From positions 31,767 through 95,766 of the forward strand of contig NZ_GG668578.1 in assembly GCF_000160755.1 (NCBI RefSeq): 64,000 nucleotides of DNA, given 5' to 3'. Positions 42,112-50,838 of this stretch are shown piece by piece. This stretch comes from Proteus mirabilis ATCC 29906. Its GTDB lineage: Bacteria > Pseudomonadota > Gammaproteobacteria > Enterobacterales > Enterobacteriaceae. The translations under genes and the position numbers were made by a program. The notes under the pieces are model-generated. The model searched no databases. It was not told where the DNA came from and saw only the letters and a list, made by a program, of their open reading frames with translations. How positions within the stretch are numbered: position 1 is the first letter of the stretch; every line of letters begins with the position of its first letter.

Positions 42112-43152
42112 ATGATGGAAGCACAGCAGTTCTCGCAAGTCGTACTCGACTGGTATCACAAATACGGGCGCAAAACATTACCTTGGCAACAAGAAAAAAC
42201 GCCTTATCACGTTTGGTTATCTGAGGTGATGTTACAACAAACTCAAGTTGCCACGGTGATCCCTTATTTTGAGCGTTTTATTGCGCGTTTTCCGAATGTT
42301 AGCGCATTAGCGAAAGCGCCACTTGATGAGGTGCTACATTTATGGACGGGTTTAGGTTATTACGCCCGCGCCAGAAACTTACATAAGGCGGCACAACACA
42401 TTGTAGATAAGCATCAAGGACAGTTTCCTGATACCTTTGAGGACGTTTGTGCTTTACCGGGTGTGGGACGCTCTACAGCAGGGGCTATTTTATCGCTATC
42501 ACTAAAAAAGCCTTACCCTATTCTTGATGGCAATGTGAAACGTGTTTTAGCGCGTTGTTATGCTGTAGAAGGTTGGTCGGGTAAAAAAGAAGTTGAAAAT
42601 AAATTATGGGAAATCAGTGAACAAGTCACCCCAACCAAAGGGGTTGAATATTTTAATCAAGCAATGATGGATTTAGGGGCAATGGTTTGTACGCGAACAA
42701 AACCAAAATGCGAACTTTGCCCTTTAAATACAGGTTGTATTGCTTATGCTCACCATAGTTGGGCGGATTATCCGGGGAAAAAACCTAAAAAGGCTATTCC
42801 GGAAAAAACAACTTATTTTCTTATTTTACAATATGATAATCTGGTCTGGTTAGATAAAAGACCACCAGCAGGAATATGGGGAGGACTGTTCGCCTTTCCT
42901 CAGTTTGAAACAAAAATGCTTTTAGAACAGTGGCTAGCTGAACATGGTCTTGAAAATAATAAAACTGAGCAATTAATTTCATTTAGACATACTTTTAGCC
43001 ATTTTCATTTAGATATAGTACCAATTTGCGTAAAACTCTCCACGTTTACCTCTCTGATGGAGGCGCAACAAGGACTTTGGTATAACTTACAAACCCCGGC
43101 AAGCGTAGGGCTTGCGGCACCTGTAGAGAATTTACTTAGACAATTAGCCTAA
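42112..43152 (+). CDS. mutY: A/G-specific adenine glycosylase
   Basis: Removes adenine mispaired with 8-oxoguanine. Visible: [20 protein letters not shown] with the catalytic glutamate, helix-hairpin-helix [17 protein letters not shown], the [4Fe-4S] cysteines C-x6-C-x2-C-x5-C in [17 protein letters not shown], and a C-terminal MutT-like domain with [13 protein letters not shown]. The length (346) is normal. Two adjacent ATGs (42112, 42115) are possible; the second aligns better with E. coli. Order mutY-yggX-mltC is conserved. Confidence 0.97.
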   Translation: MMEAQQFSQVVLDWYHKYGRKTLPWQQEKTPYHVWLSEVMLQQTQVATVIPYFERFIARFPNVSALAKAPLDEVLHLWTGLGYYARARNLHKAAQHIVDKHQGQFPDTFEDVCALPGVGRSTAGAILSLSLKKPYPILDGNVKRVLARCYAVEGWSGKKEVENKLWEISEQVTPTKGVEYFNQAMMDLGAMVCTRTKPKCELCPLNTGCIAYAHHSWADYPGKKPKKAIPEKTTYFLILQYDNLVWLDKRPPAGIWGGLFAFPQFETKMLLEQWLAEHGLENNKTEQLISFRHTFSHFHLDIVPICVKLSTFTSLMEAQQGLWYNLQTPASVGLAAPVENLLRQLA

Positions 43153-43182
43153 GCTAATACCGGCGATATTTGAGGATTTATT

Positions 43183-43455
43183 ATGAGTAGAACTATTTTT
43201 TGTACTTTCCTAAATAAAGAAGCGGATGGACTTGATTTTCAGTTATATCCAGGAGAGCTTGGAAAACGCATTTTCAATGAGATTTCTAAAGAAGCTTGGG
43301 GTCAATGGATGGCAAAGCAAACCATGCTTATCAATGAGAAAAAACTCAACACAATGAATCCTGACGATCGCAAATTATTAGAACAAGAGATGGTAAGATT
43401 TTTATTTGAAGGCCACGATGTTCATATTGACGGCTACACACCACCTGAAAAATAA
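43183..43455 (+). CDS. yggX: Fe(2+)-trafficking / oxidative damage protection protein
   Basis: Small protein of 90 residues that protects iron-sulfur clusters and handles labile iron. The sequence starts with the family signature [23 protein letters not shown], including the key Cys7, and continues with [19 protein letters not shown]. It is 30 bases after mutY; ATTTGAGGATTT before the start supplies the ribosome binding site. Confidence 0.97.
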   Translation: MSRTIFCTFLNKEADGLDFQLYPGELGKRIFNEISKEAWGQWMAKQTMLINEKKLNTMNPDDRKLLEQEMVRFLFEGHDVHIDGYTPPEK

Positions 43456-43465
43456 TATCCATTTT

Positions 43466-43495
43466 CCAGAGCCATTACGGCTCTGGAGTTTTATT
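43466..43495 (+). terminator. Hairpin between yggX and mltC
   Basis: Stem CCAGAGCC/GGCTCTGG with a five-base loop followed by AGTTTTATT. It may partly terminate yggX transcripts before mltC. Confidence 0.6.
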
Positions 43496-43517
43496 CACCA
43501 GAGCGATGCAATAGACC

Positions 43518-44588
43518 ATGAAAAAAATCCTTCTCTTGCTGATTATCGCCCCTCTACTCATCTCATGTAGTAGTAAACCCACTAAAACTTTTGAGCCTGA
43601 TTACAGCAAAGACACCAATGCCTTCGATATATTAATGGGACAATTTGCCAATAATATCGAGATGATTTGGGGAATGCAGGAAGTATTAATCGCAGGCCCT
43701 AAAGACTACGTAAAATATACGGACGCTTATAGAACTCGTAGCCATATTAATTTTGAAGCGGGTACCATCACTATAGAAACCCTAGGGGGTGACGCGCCTC
43801 AATTCCAATTACATAAAGCGATTGTCACGACATTGCTTATGGGAGAAGATCCCGGCTCTATCGACCTCTACTCTGATGTAAATAATATCCCCCACAGTAC
43901 AGAGCCTTTTTTATTAGGACAAGTACTTGATAATACAGGGCAGCCTATACGCTGGGAGTGGCGAGCAAATAAATTTGCAGATTATCTAATTGCCAATAAA
44001 TTACAAAAACGTCAATCAGGGCTGAACACTATTTGGTATGTCACTATTAACTTAGTACCTAACCACTTAGATAAACGTGCACATAAATACTTACCTTATG
44101 TACAACAAGCCGCGGCCAAGTATGGTGTTGAACCTTCCCTGATCCTTGCAATTATGCAAATTGAATCCAGCTTCAACCCCTATGCGGTAAGTAGCTCAGA
44201 TGCACTAGGCTTAATGCAAATTATGCCAGCAACAGCCGGACGAGATGTATTTCGTATGCAAGGTAAATCAGGACAGCCAAGTCGCAGTTACTTATTTGAT
44301 CCGGCGAATAATATCGATGTTGGTACAGCGTATATCTCGATATTACAAAATAGCTACTTAGGTGACATTAAAGATCCCGTTTCTCGTCGCTATGCGGTGA
44401 TACAGGCTTACAATGGCGGTGCGGGTAGTGTGTTACGCATCTTCCATAGTGATAAGAAAAAAGCAGCCGCGATGATTAATAACTTAGCGCCGACGGAAGT
44501 TTATACGACATTGCGCAATAAACATCCGGCCGACCAATCACGGCGTTATCTTGAAAAGGTAAGCACCGCGCAACGTAACTATCGTTAA
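43518..44588 (+). CDS. mltC: Membrane-bound lytic murein transglycosylase C
   Basis: Outer-membrane lipoprotein that cleaves peptidoglycan glycan strands to 1,6-anhydro products. The signal peptide ends in a lipobox (LLISC, Cys17). The N-terminal half is the DUF3393-type domain; the SLT domain from about residue 190 has the catalytic glutamate in [27 protein letters not shown] and ends with AYNGG. The length (356) is normal. A strong terminator follows. Confidence 0.96.
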   Translation: MKKILLLLIIAPLLISCSSKPTKTFEPDYSKDTNAFDILMGQFANNIEMIWGMQEVLIAGPKDYVKYTDAYRTRSHINFEAGTITIETLGGDAPQFQLHKAIVTTLLMGEDPGSIDLYSDVNNIPHSTEPFLLGQVLDNTGQPIRWEWRANKFADYLIANKLQKRQSGLNTIWYVTINLVPNHLDKRAHKYLPYVQQAAAKYGVEPSLILAIMQIESSFNPYAVSSSDALGLMQIMPATAGRDVFRMQGKSGQPSRSYLFDPANNIDVGTAYISILQNSYLGDIKDPVSRRYAVIQAYNGGAGSVLRIFHSDKKKAAAMINNLAPTEVYTTLRNKHPADQSRRYLEKVSTAQRNYR

Positions 44589-44608
44589 CCATTATTATGG
44601 TTAAAAAT

Positions 44609-44644
44609 AAAGCTTACCCAATCAATTTGGGTAAGCTTTTTTGT
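44609..44644 (+). terminator. Rho-independent terminator after mltC
   Basis: Stem AAAGCTTACCCAA/TTGGGTAAGCTTT with a five-base loop and TTTTTT after it. Confidence 0.9.
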
Positions 44645-44809
44645 TATCGGTACCCTGCTTTTGTTCACTTCGCTACATTTTTTCTTTATTGCTCTGCGAC
44701 AACAAAAATCACTTCAGTACTCTTTTTACTCATTCTGTGAAAAAAAGAGTCTTTTATTAATCAATAAGATTAAAAAAACAGCGATTGAACAGTTTTGTGA
44801 TAAATAACG

Positions 44810-44845
44810 TTGACGAAGACGGTGAGATCGGGTTTAATACGCCCC
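44810..44845 (+). promoter_or_regulatory. Promoter of tRNA-Phe
   Basis: TTGACG at 44810-44815 and TTTAAT at 44833-44838 are 17 bases apart, followed by a GC-rich stretch ACGCCCCG like the discriminator of stringently controlled stable-RNA genes. The tRNA begins four bases later. Confidence 0.65.
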
Positions 44846-44848
44846 GTT

Positions 44849-44924
44849 GCCCGGATAGCTCAGTCGGTAGAGCAGGGGATTGAAAATCCCCGTGTCCTTG
44901 GTTCGATTCCGAGTCCGGGCACCA
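44849..44924 (+). tRNA. pheV: tRNA-Phe (anticodon GAA)
   Basis: The 76-base sequence folds as a full cloverleaf: acceptor GCCCGGA pairs with TCCGGGC, D-loop AGCTCAGTCGGTAGAGC, anticodon stem GGGGA/TCCCC with loop TTGAAAA (anticodon GAA at 44882-44884), and T-loop GGTTCGATTCC. The 3' CCA is encoded. tRNA-Phe is the insertion site of ICEPm1-type elements in Proteus, and the DNA that follows is a decayed mobile island. The symbol follows general enterobacterial usage. Confidence 0.97.
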
Positions 44925-45126
44925 TATTTCTTTTGTTCGTCAGTGAGTTAAATCACTGAGAGGGCAAACAAGAGTTGAAAAATAATATAATTTGGCACAG
45001 TCACTTTATGTTAAAACTCTTAAACTGAACAGTCTTGCTAATGTCAAGGCTTGTTTTTTTTTATTTGTCACTTTTACTTTCTTTCCTAATCACTGTCAAA
45101 TCTAGATACTCCTCTTGTTATTCTTA

Positions 45127-45231
45127 TCACATCAATTCCGCTTCAAGTATATCTCGCAAGTTATCAACACTTTCATCAATGTATTCTAATGTCGATGTAA
45201 TACTGGCATGCCCTAATTGTTCTGCACAACT
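45127..45231 (-). pseudogene. 3' fragment of a tyrosine-recombinase integrase
   Basis: Read on the minus strand this gives QLGHASITSTLEYIDESVDN followed by LRDILEAELM and a stop. The QLGHASI-x-ST-x-Y pattern is the C-terminal box of phage/ICE tyrosine integrases, with the final catalytic tyrosine. Only about 34 codons remain; upstream of 45231 the sequence switches abruptly to an IS3-family transposase. It lies about 200 bases from the tRNA-Phe gene, where the integrase of a tRNA-inserted island is expected. Confidence 0.72.
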
Positions 45232-45728
45232 AAATCTGCCGTCATTCGTTTATCGATGTGTCAACCCGCAATACGGCGTGAGTATAAGTCCATCACGATA
45301 ACTAAATACATCCAGCCCTCCCCTGTTTTTAAATAGGTCACATCACCCGCCCACACTTCGTTAGGTACGTGAGGATTAACATTTTGATTTAACAAATTAT
45401 CGACTACCGCATCACTGTGTTTGCGTTTTGTGGTGACTTTGTAAGCAACACGCTGAGTGACGACTAGGCCAAGCTGAGCCATTAGCTTTTGAACGCCATA
45501 AGCACTCACGCTAAAGCCCTCTTTGCATAACCGTTTATGTCACGTTATGTAACCTAAGCTATTTCGACTCTGTTCAAAGATAGCTTTGGTTCTGCGGTGA
45601 TCAATTTTGCTGGGCGTTTAAGCCAAGCGTAGTAGGCAGAACGACTTATTTTCATTAACTTACAGAGCTTCTGCACGGGAAACTGAGAAGATAATTGCTT
45701 AATCGTTTTAAACGTTACTTGGTTTCCT
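45232..45728 (-). pseudogene. Broken IS3-family transposase OrfB
   Basis: Pieces of an IS3-family integrase-type transposase in more than one frame. The 5' part reads VTFKTIKQLSSQFPVQK and SRSAYYAWLKRPAKLITAE; a shift is then needed to continue as AIFEQSRNSLGYIT, a TGA, then KRLCKEGFS. A third open stretch (45261-45509) carries VPNEVWAGDVTYLKTG, part of the DDE domain, to SRRIAG, where TGA stands where IS relatives have Trp, followed by HIDKRMTADLVVQ. The remainder, including the final catalytic glutamate, is missing because the sequence joins the integrase fragment. Confidence 0.82.
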
Positions 45729-46001
45729 TTAGCTGGAGGGCGCTGTTTTTTTTAGGATTTCTTTCTCCATCCTAAGTTCTTTATTTTCTTTTCGAAACCT
45801 TAATACTTCAGCTCTCTCATCGGAATTCAAGCTACTACCGGATTGCTCAGCGTCGAATTTTGCTTTCCAGTTATAAAGTAATTTATCGGTGATCCCTAAA
45901 GAAGCTGCCGCTTTTGAGACGCTATAACCTTGTTTTGAGACTAATGCGACCGCTTCTTGCTTAAACTCAAGAGTATAAACTCGGTTTGTTCGTTTTTTCA
46001 T
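45729..46001 (-). mobile_element. IS3-family OrfA (helix-turn-helix transposase subunit), damaged end
   Basis: Open frame of 90 residues with the OrfA pattern: RVYTLEFKQEAVALV, a helix-turn-helix (YSVSKAAASLGITDKLLYNW), then a leucine-zipper-like helix (LRFRKENKELRMEKEILKK). An A8 run near the end resembles the frameshift window by which IS3 elements join OrfA to OrfB, but the frame relation here does not give a working fusion and the last residues (KKTAPSS) depart from the family. With the OrfB remains it marks a dead IS copy of about 0.8 kb. Confidence 0.8.
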
Positions 46002-46065
46002 TCAACACTTCAATAGTTAAATTATATTCCATTATTAAAGTGTCTTGTTTGATTAAAGCAGATCA

Positions 46066-46400
46066 ATTAAGCAGTCGCTAATCCTTCAACACTCATTGTT
46101 GCCGTAAGAAAATATCAAGAGCTTGAGTAATCAGAAATTAATTTTGTAATTAAAACCACTAGCTACACCATAGATATGCAAAAAGAGAGTCTAAACTCTC
46201 TTTTTCTGTATCCAATAACTATTTATTTTATGAATGATTTACTGATTTTATAGATTTCAATAAAGTATTAAAAACTTCATTCTGTGATGCTCTGATCCTT
46301 TTTCCTTTTGGAGTAACAAAGGTCACTTCTTTTCCACTACGACTACAAACAGTACTAACAGTACTTCCATCTTCTCGAGTCTGAATAATGTGTGGCGTTT
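46066..46400. repeat. Direct repeat, copy A
   Basis: This stretch resembles 54421-54890 in the same orientation: 46066-46118 matches 54421-54473 (shared CTAATCCTTCAACAC), and 46126-46395 matches 54630-54890 (shared AATAAAGTATTAAAAACTTC). It covers the 3' half of the small gene at 46228 and its terminator. The IS3 remnant abuts its left edge, so the IS probably inserted there. The copies bracket about 8 kb of island. Confidence 0.8.
46180..46205 (-). terminator. Terminator after the 46.2-47.1 kb gene pair
   Basis: Perfect stem AAAAAGAGAGT/ACTCTCTTTTT with a CTAA loop; read on the minus strand it ends in T5. The matching hairpin in repeat copy B is degenerate. Confidence 0.82.
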
Positions 46401-46497
46401 GGAAAAACGAAGACTCAGGCGTAACAGATTTTCCTTTTCTGGTTACCATACCCAACTCCTTAGTTTGCCATGTTGATTGCATTATAGTATCGCTCAT
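46228..46497 (-). CDS. Small protein of unknown function (89 aa)
   Basis: I do not recognise it. It is a basic, soluble protein with no signal peptide or membrane segment. Its second half (STVSTVCSRSGKEVTFVTPK, then RASQNEVFNTLLKS) is conserved in a degenerate second copy near 54.7 kb, which shows this is a real, once-duplicated gene. It starts three bases after the GNAT-like gene on the same strand, so they form a two-gene unit closed by a strong terminator. A regulator or partner of the upstream protein is possible but unproven. Confidence 0.65.
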   Translation of the reverse strand: MSDTIMQSTWQTKELGMVTRKGKSVTPESSFFQTPHIIQTREDGSTVSTVCSRSGKEVTFVTPKGKRIRASQNEVFNTLLKSIKSVNHS

Positions 46498-46500
46498 AAA

Positions 46501-47079
46501 TCACTCACTATCAACTGAGCGGTTATTTTGCTCAAACCAATTTAATAAATCTTCTGCTGAGCGGTAAAGTATTTCTTTTGAACCATCACCAGTTAAATCC
46601 TGAAAACCATGTTTTTCAACATAGTATGTTGCAACATTTTCATTTATAGGAAACATGAGCCGTACACCCGTCCCTTGTGTCAGTAACAGAAAAAACACTA
46701 TGGTATAAAGCATAAACTTAAGCGTATTTCCATCAAGAATAGATGGTTTAATTTGAAAGTTCTGAATCATTTCAATATTCAATACATTATCAGAGCAATA
46801 TTCACAAATGCAGGCTCCAGCAGGCCTATTTTGCATATCTAAAAACTTAAAACAAAAGCTAAATCCATTATCATTTTGAAATGTTTGTCCTGCGTGATCC
46901 CAAGGAAGTTGCCTCTCTGGCGGAAAATTTCTAGTACTTGCAATACACCATGCTAAGTCTGATTCATTTAATAAATATGCCATAAAAGATTGCTCAGACT
47001 GTTGAAATAACTCATTAGTTAATCTAATTGCCTCCTCACCACACTCTCGTATTGTTAACTCAGGCATCAGCAACTCCAT
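46501..47079 (-). CDS. GNAT-like protein of unknown function
   Basis: Protein of 192 residues. The C-terminal half looks like a GNAT acetyltransferase fold: a beta strand VLNIEMIQNFQIKP, a helix over TLKFMLYTIVFFLLLT, then VRLMFPINENVATYYVEKHGFQ, with the N..V..YYVEKHGF ending typical of the family. The acetyl-CoA loop (Q/R-x-x-G-x-G/A) is not obvious, so activity is uncertain. The start could also be the Met at residue 5. It is paired with the 89-residue protein downstream inside the tRNA-Phe island. Confidence 0.6.
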   Translation of the reverse strand: MELLMPELTIRECGEEAIRLTNELFQQSEQSFMAYLLNESDLAWCIASTRNFPPERQLPWDHAGQTFQNDNGFSFCFKFLDMQNRPAGACICEYCSDNVLNIEMIQNFQIKPSILDGNTLKFMLYTIVFFLLLTQGTGVRLMFPINENVATYYVEKHGFQDLTGDGSKEILYRSAEDLLNWFEQNNRSVDSE

Positions 47080-47115
47080 CGCATCTTAATCTTAATTAAT
47101 AAAAAGGAATAATCC

Positions 47116-47373
47116 CTACAAATACTTTTTAAAACACCCTATTGTCACAGAAATAGCTATCCCTATCAAAAATATAGAAGGCAACAACAAGAAATTCGGA
47201 TAAACTGCAAATGGCAATGACAAATACAATACACAGAGGATATAAATTGCGGGCTTGATTATTCGCTTAGCATGATGATAAACAAAACTAGATTCATAAG
47301 CTGCACCATATCGACGTAAATCACGTCTGACCAAACCATCAACAACGGCGACTATTATCACCAAGATAAACAA
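47116..47373 (-). pseudogene. C-terminal remnant of TIGR03747-type ICE membrane protein
   Basis: Open frame of 85 residues with three hydrophobic stretches. The segment DGLVRRDLRRYGAAYESSFVY and the ending GCFKKYL are, from memory of the family, the C-terminal hallmark of the TIGR03747 membrane protein of PFGI-1/SPI-7-type integrative conjugative elements, normally about 230-250 residues. The first two thirds are absent. In intact elements a transglycosylase and traD lie between this gene and the TIGR03759 gene; here they are 18 bases apart, so an internal deletion removed them. Confidence 0.7.
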
Positions 47374-47391
47374 TGGAGATAAATAAAAAAA

Positions 47392-48096
47392 CTAATCGAC
47401 TCTTTGCCATCCTTGCGTTCCTTGTTGTAAAACAACAGGCATTATTCCATTGCCATGCTTTAGCCATATCCCGTTATCATGGTTTAATGTGATATGGCGA
47501 TTTTTTACCTTTTCGATAGGAATATGATGTTTTTTAGCCCAATTTCGTATCACATCATCTTTCCCCCCACTTCCCACTAAATAGATATCAATAGGTTGAT
47601 TTAGTTTGATAAGCTGAGCGAGTTTTACCTCACAAATAGAACAACTTTCTTTTACAAATAAAGCCTGACGACTTTCTCTCATTTCATTTTGAATTGGTAA
47701 AATTTCAGGATAAAGACGAAGCCATGCTTGATTCGCCTCTCGCTGAAAGGCTAATTCTGCTTCAACACGCTGAAATTCTTGCCTCACCACTAATTCAGCA
47801 AAATAACGTCGCTCCTCATAAGTACGAGCTTCAATACCTAATAAAGTTAAGGGATCTAAATTCGGTGAAAACAGCCCACGTTTCCCCTTTTTTAGCATTT
47901 CATAACGTTGCCATTCTTTCTCTGTTAATTTCCATTCTTGAGCATTTTCAGTGATTAGTGATTGTTCTAATGCCTGTTGCTCTGTTTTTAAAACTTGATG
48001 TTGACTTTGATCCGCCATTCCTTCTGTTGACACTGTCAACACGCTAATCCCCAATGAGACTAAAAATTGAGAATTCAATATAGATTGAATTTTCAT
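47392..48096 (-). CDS. TIGR03759-family integrating conjugative element protein
   Basis: Exported protein of 234 residues. Features are a signal peptide (residues 1-28), the segment EWKLTEKEWQRYEMLKKGKR, then LFSPNLDPLTLLGIEARTYEERRYFAELVV, a hallmark of this ICE family, and a thioredoxin-like second half with a C-x2-C (ESCSICEVK). The family accompanies pilL and traD in SPI-7/PFGI-1-type elements and is thought to serve the conjugation apparatus. It overlaps the pilL-type gene by four bases (ATGA). It looks intact, but its partners are missing. Confidence 0.8.
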   Translation of the reverse strand: MKIQSILNSQFLVSLGISVLTVSTEGMADQSQHQVLKTEQQALEQSLITENAQEWKLTEKEWQRYEMLKKGKRGLFSPNLDPLTLLGIEARTYEERRYFAELVVRQEFQRVEAELAFQREANQAWLRLYPEILPIQNEMRESRQALFVKESCSICEVKLAQLIKLNQPIDIYLVGSGGKDDVIRNWAKKHHIPIEKVKNRHITLNHDNGIWLKHGNGIMPVVLQQGTQGWQRVD

Positions 48097-48647
48097 TGCA
48101 ACATCCTATCCGCTGATAATGTTGAGTTTGTGAGTATTTCTGTCGGTAATTGGTAACCTTCTCGCAATGAATGACAAATTATTCGTTGTACTGCATCAAT
48201 CTCAAGTTGCCATGCAACACCTGCCAATACTTGCAAAGCCTGCTTTAAGCGCATAGGCCCTAATTGATGATGTACAACAGGAAGTTTTTGGTTATAGAGT
48301 ACTTGATTAGACGACGTTGTCTTACATAAAGAATATCCCGACGGTTGTAAAATATAACGCATTGCATCACTAACAGAGGATTGTTGAGAAGTTGGGATAT
48401 GAACATCAATTATTTGTTCGATCGGGTCACTTTGAGCCAACGTTGGAGATATATTTATCAATAGATAGCGATCATAACGCATAACTTTTGGTGTTGTTAG
48501 ATAGAGATCGGGCTGTGCTATTTGAATGTTTTTATTGAGAATGATCGAGCGAGGTTCAGTTTCAAGTTGCTGAAGTTTTTCTTTCGGAGTATAAGCCGTT
48601 ATAAATAAGGTAGTGAAACAGATTATAAAGGAAATGGGTTTGTTCAT
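48093..48647 (-). CDS. PilL N-terminal domain protein (ICE remnant)
   Basis: Exported protein of 184 residues like the PilL N-terminal protein of PFGI-1-type ICEs. It has a signal peptide without the lipobox cysteine seen in many relatives (here FITAYTP). A central segment SSVSDAMRYILQPSGYSLC and C-terminal LPVVHHQLGPMRLKQALQVLAG are the recognisable core. In complete elements it starts a pil/tra operon; here only one following gene is whole. It is a relic of an element probably once inserted at tRNA-Phe. Confidence 0.75.
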   Translation of the reverse strand: MNKPISFIICFTTLFITAYTPKEKLQQLETEPRSIILNKNIQIAQPDLYLTTPKVMRYDRYLLINISPTLAQSDPIEQIIDVHIPTSQQSSVSDAMRYILQPSGYSLCKTTSSNQVLYNQKLPVVHHQLGPMRLKQALQVLAGVAWQLEIDAVQRIICHSLREGYQLPTEILTNSTLSADRMLQ

Positions 48648-48898
48648 AAGGACTCTCTGTTACAAAGAGTCCAACTTTGATGGATTGTTGGTTAAGGGGC
48701 AATGAGGAAGTGTTTATAAAAATAGTCTGATTAAGTGTCATTATTGAATGATATTAATTTTATACATATAATTAAAAATAATTTATTTCAACTTTTTTTT
48801 AAAAAAATTTCGCACATATCATAAAAATAAATAACACTACTTTTATCATTCACAAGATTATATTACTATACAAAAAATTCATTACATAAAGTGATAAA

Positions 48899-50164
48899 AT
48901 GTTTACTATACCTATTGATAAAAAATGCAAATTAGAAATTATTAATACTTTGGCGACAATGGAATCTGAGTTATTTAAAAACATTTCCCCCTTGGAATTT
49001 TTTGATTCTATTTTAAACTTAAGGATTTTAGCTTCTGAAGATCCTCGTTATCAAGATGCATATGGAGATTTAAATCAACACTACATTAATAATAATGATT
49101 GGACTCTAGAGTATATCCTCCTTGAAAGATTTGACTTTTTAAAATCAGACGAATTATTTACCCTATTACTCAACACACTGGTATCTCCATCCATAATGAA
49201 AATAGGTGTGAATGAAATTTCTTACATCTATAACAAGTTAAATCCAATTTTAATTATATATAACATAGAGTATCAATTAAATGGACACGATGAAAATAAT
49301 ATACCAATTTATGAACTATCTAATTTTAATAATGATGATGAATTTAAAGATATAAAAAATAACAACATTCCCTTTATAATAAAAAACAATAAAAATAAAG
49401 AAAACGAATATTTTAAATTAATAGAAATTAACTGGAATGATTTCGGAAGATATAATAAATTTCTATTGTCTTATTATAAAAATCAAAAAGAATACATCAT
49501 TGGAGACTTAAAAATAATCTCTAAAGAAGATATAAGTACAACAAATGAGATAAAAAATAATTTTTTTAAATTAGATAATAAATATTGTTCTCTAGGTCAA
49601 AAATTTGAATATTATGAGAATATATTTAATATATTTAAAGGTAATGCATTATCAATACTAAAAGCACTAAATGATGTAGCTTTCTTTACTAAAATACAAG
49701 AGTCATTTGAACATTTATCTCAATTTAAAGATAGTTTAATTCGATATGACGAACAAGAGCAGTTATTAAGACAGGCTAGGCATCGAATAAGAAAATACGA
49801 TTTAAGTCAACTTTATTCCTTCGAATATATATTTAAACCTGATTACATTGATGATGAAGATAAATTAAAGTTAACTTTTAACTTTAATGATAAGTCTATT
49901 TTAAAAAATAGAGTATATGCATTGATTGGTAATAATGGTGTAGGAAAGACACAATTGGTATCAAAATTACCTTGTGATATCGCCAATGATAATAAAAATT
50001 TATTCTCAGGTAAAGTTCCACTATTTAGTAAGATAATAGCCGTTTCATACAGTATATTTGATAAATTTTCTATTCCTGAAAATTCATCTAAAATAAATTA
50101 CATCTATTGTGGATTAAGAAAAAAAATAAAAACAAAGAAAGTTATATATCAGAAGAAGAGTTAA
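48899..50164 (+). CDS. Septu-like defence ATPase, N-terminal part (frameshifted)
   Basis: First 421 codons of what should be one 646-residue ATPase ending at 50838. Residues about 30-140 (LASEDPRYQDAYGDLNQHYI, NNNDWTLEYI, then GHDENNIPIYEL) resemble AbiJ_NTD3, an N-terminal domain of abortive-infection proteins. A linker follows, then an ABC-type ATPase domain whose Walker A is ALIGNNGVGKTQL at residues 341-353. At an A8 run (50119-50126) the frame is one base short: with nine A the protein would run on into the next entry. The ATPase and the adjacent HNH gene form a Septu (PtuA/PtuB)-like pair. Very AT-rich, unlike the core genes. Confidence 0.8.
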   Translation: MFTIPIDKKCKLEIINTLATMESELFKNISPLEFFDSILNLRILASEDPRYQDAYGDLNQHYINNNDWTLEYILLERFDFLKSDELFTLLLNTLVSPSIMKIGVNEISYIYNKLNPILIIYNIEYQLNGHDENNIPIYELSNFNNDDEFKDIKNNNIPFIIKNNKNKENEYFKLIEINWNDFGRYNKFLLSYYKNQKEYIIGDLKIISKEDISTTNEIKNNFFKLDNKYCSLGQKFEYYENIFNIFKGNALSILKALNDVAFFTKIQESFEHLSQFKDSLIRYDEQEQLLRQARHRIRKYDLSQLYSFEYIFKPDYIDDEDKLKLTFNFNDKSILKNRVYALIGNNGVGKTQLVSKLPCDIANDNKNLFSGKVPLFSKIIAVSYSIFDKFSIPENSSKINYIYCGLRKKIKTKKVIYQKKS

Positions 50165-50838
50165 AAACTCGTTTCTTCAAGTCCATGAAAAATATTATAT
50201 ACAAAGATAGGTTAATAAGTTGGATGCATATTAATAGTGAGTTTTTCACACCTGAATTAATAGCTACTTGGATAAAAACCGTTTCAAATTCATCAACCAA
50301 TAGTATTGACTATGAAATTAATCGTATTGAATTAGAAAAATCAATAAAAAAATTAAGCTCAGGGCAAGCTATTTTCTTATATATTATGACTGAAATTATT
50401 GCTAATATAAGATATGACTCATTAATAATTTTTGATGAACCAGAAACACACTTACACCCTAATGCCATATCTCAGTTAATTAATAGCATTCACTCTCTTG
50501 CTGATCAATTTAAATCTTACTGTATAATAGCAACCCATTCTCCAATTATTGTTCAAGGGATTTTATCTAAAAATATTTTTGTCATAAAAAATGAAAATAA
50601 AGTATTAAGTGTAACACATCCATCGCTGGAAACATTTGGTGAAAACTTGTCAAAAATTACTGATGATATTTTCGGTGCGAGAGATACACCACAATATTTT
50701 AGAAAAAAAATAGAAGATCAAATTAAAATTGGATATAGTATTGATGATATTAGAAAATCCATTCAATCTGATGGAGTTCCTCTTAGTTTAAATCTTTCCA
50801 TTTTATTACAAAACATGGAGATCAAAAATAATGATTAA
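50107..50838 (+). CDS. Septu-like defence ATPase, C-terminal part (frameshifted)
   Basis: Continuation of the ATPase in the next frame; the true overlap starts near 50127. It supplies the rest of an ABC/SMC-like ATPase: signature KLSSGQAIFLYIM, Walker B with DEPETHLHP (DSLIIFDEPETHLHP) and the H-loop IIATHSPIIVQGIL. Alone it lacks a Walker A and would be inactive, so the two parts need slippage or a repaired frame to work. Its stop overlaps the HNH gene start by eight bases (50831-50838), which suggests co-translation and argues that the cassette was recently functional. Confidence 0.82.
   Translation: MWIKKKNKNKESYISEEELKTRFFKSMKNIIYKDRLISWMHINSEFFTPELIATWIKTVSNSSTNSIDYEINRIELEKSIKKLSSGQAIFLYIMTEIIANIRYDSLIIFDEPETHLHPNAISQLINSIHSLADQFKSYCIIATHSPIIVQGILSKNIFVIKNENKVLSVTHPSLETFGENLSKITDDIFGARDTPQYFRKKIEDQIKIGYSIDDIRKSIQSDGVPLSLNLSILLQNMEIKNND

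Noticed and set aside
44905..44924. Right attachment-site copy of the tRNA-Phe 3' end within the window
   Set aside because: I looked for a second copy of the GATTCCGAGTCCGGGCACCA end downstream and did not see one, so the island's right junction cannot be defined here.
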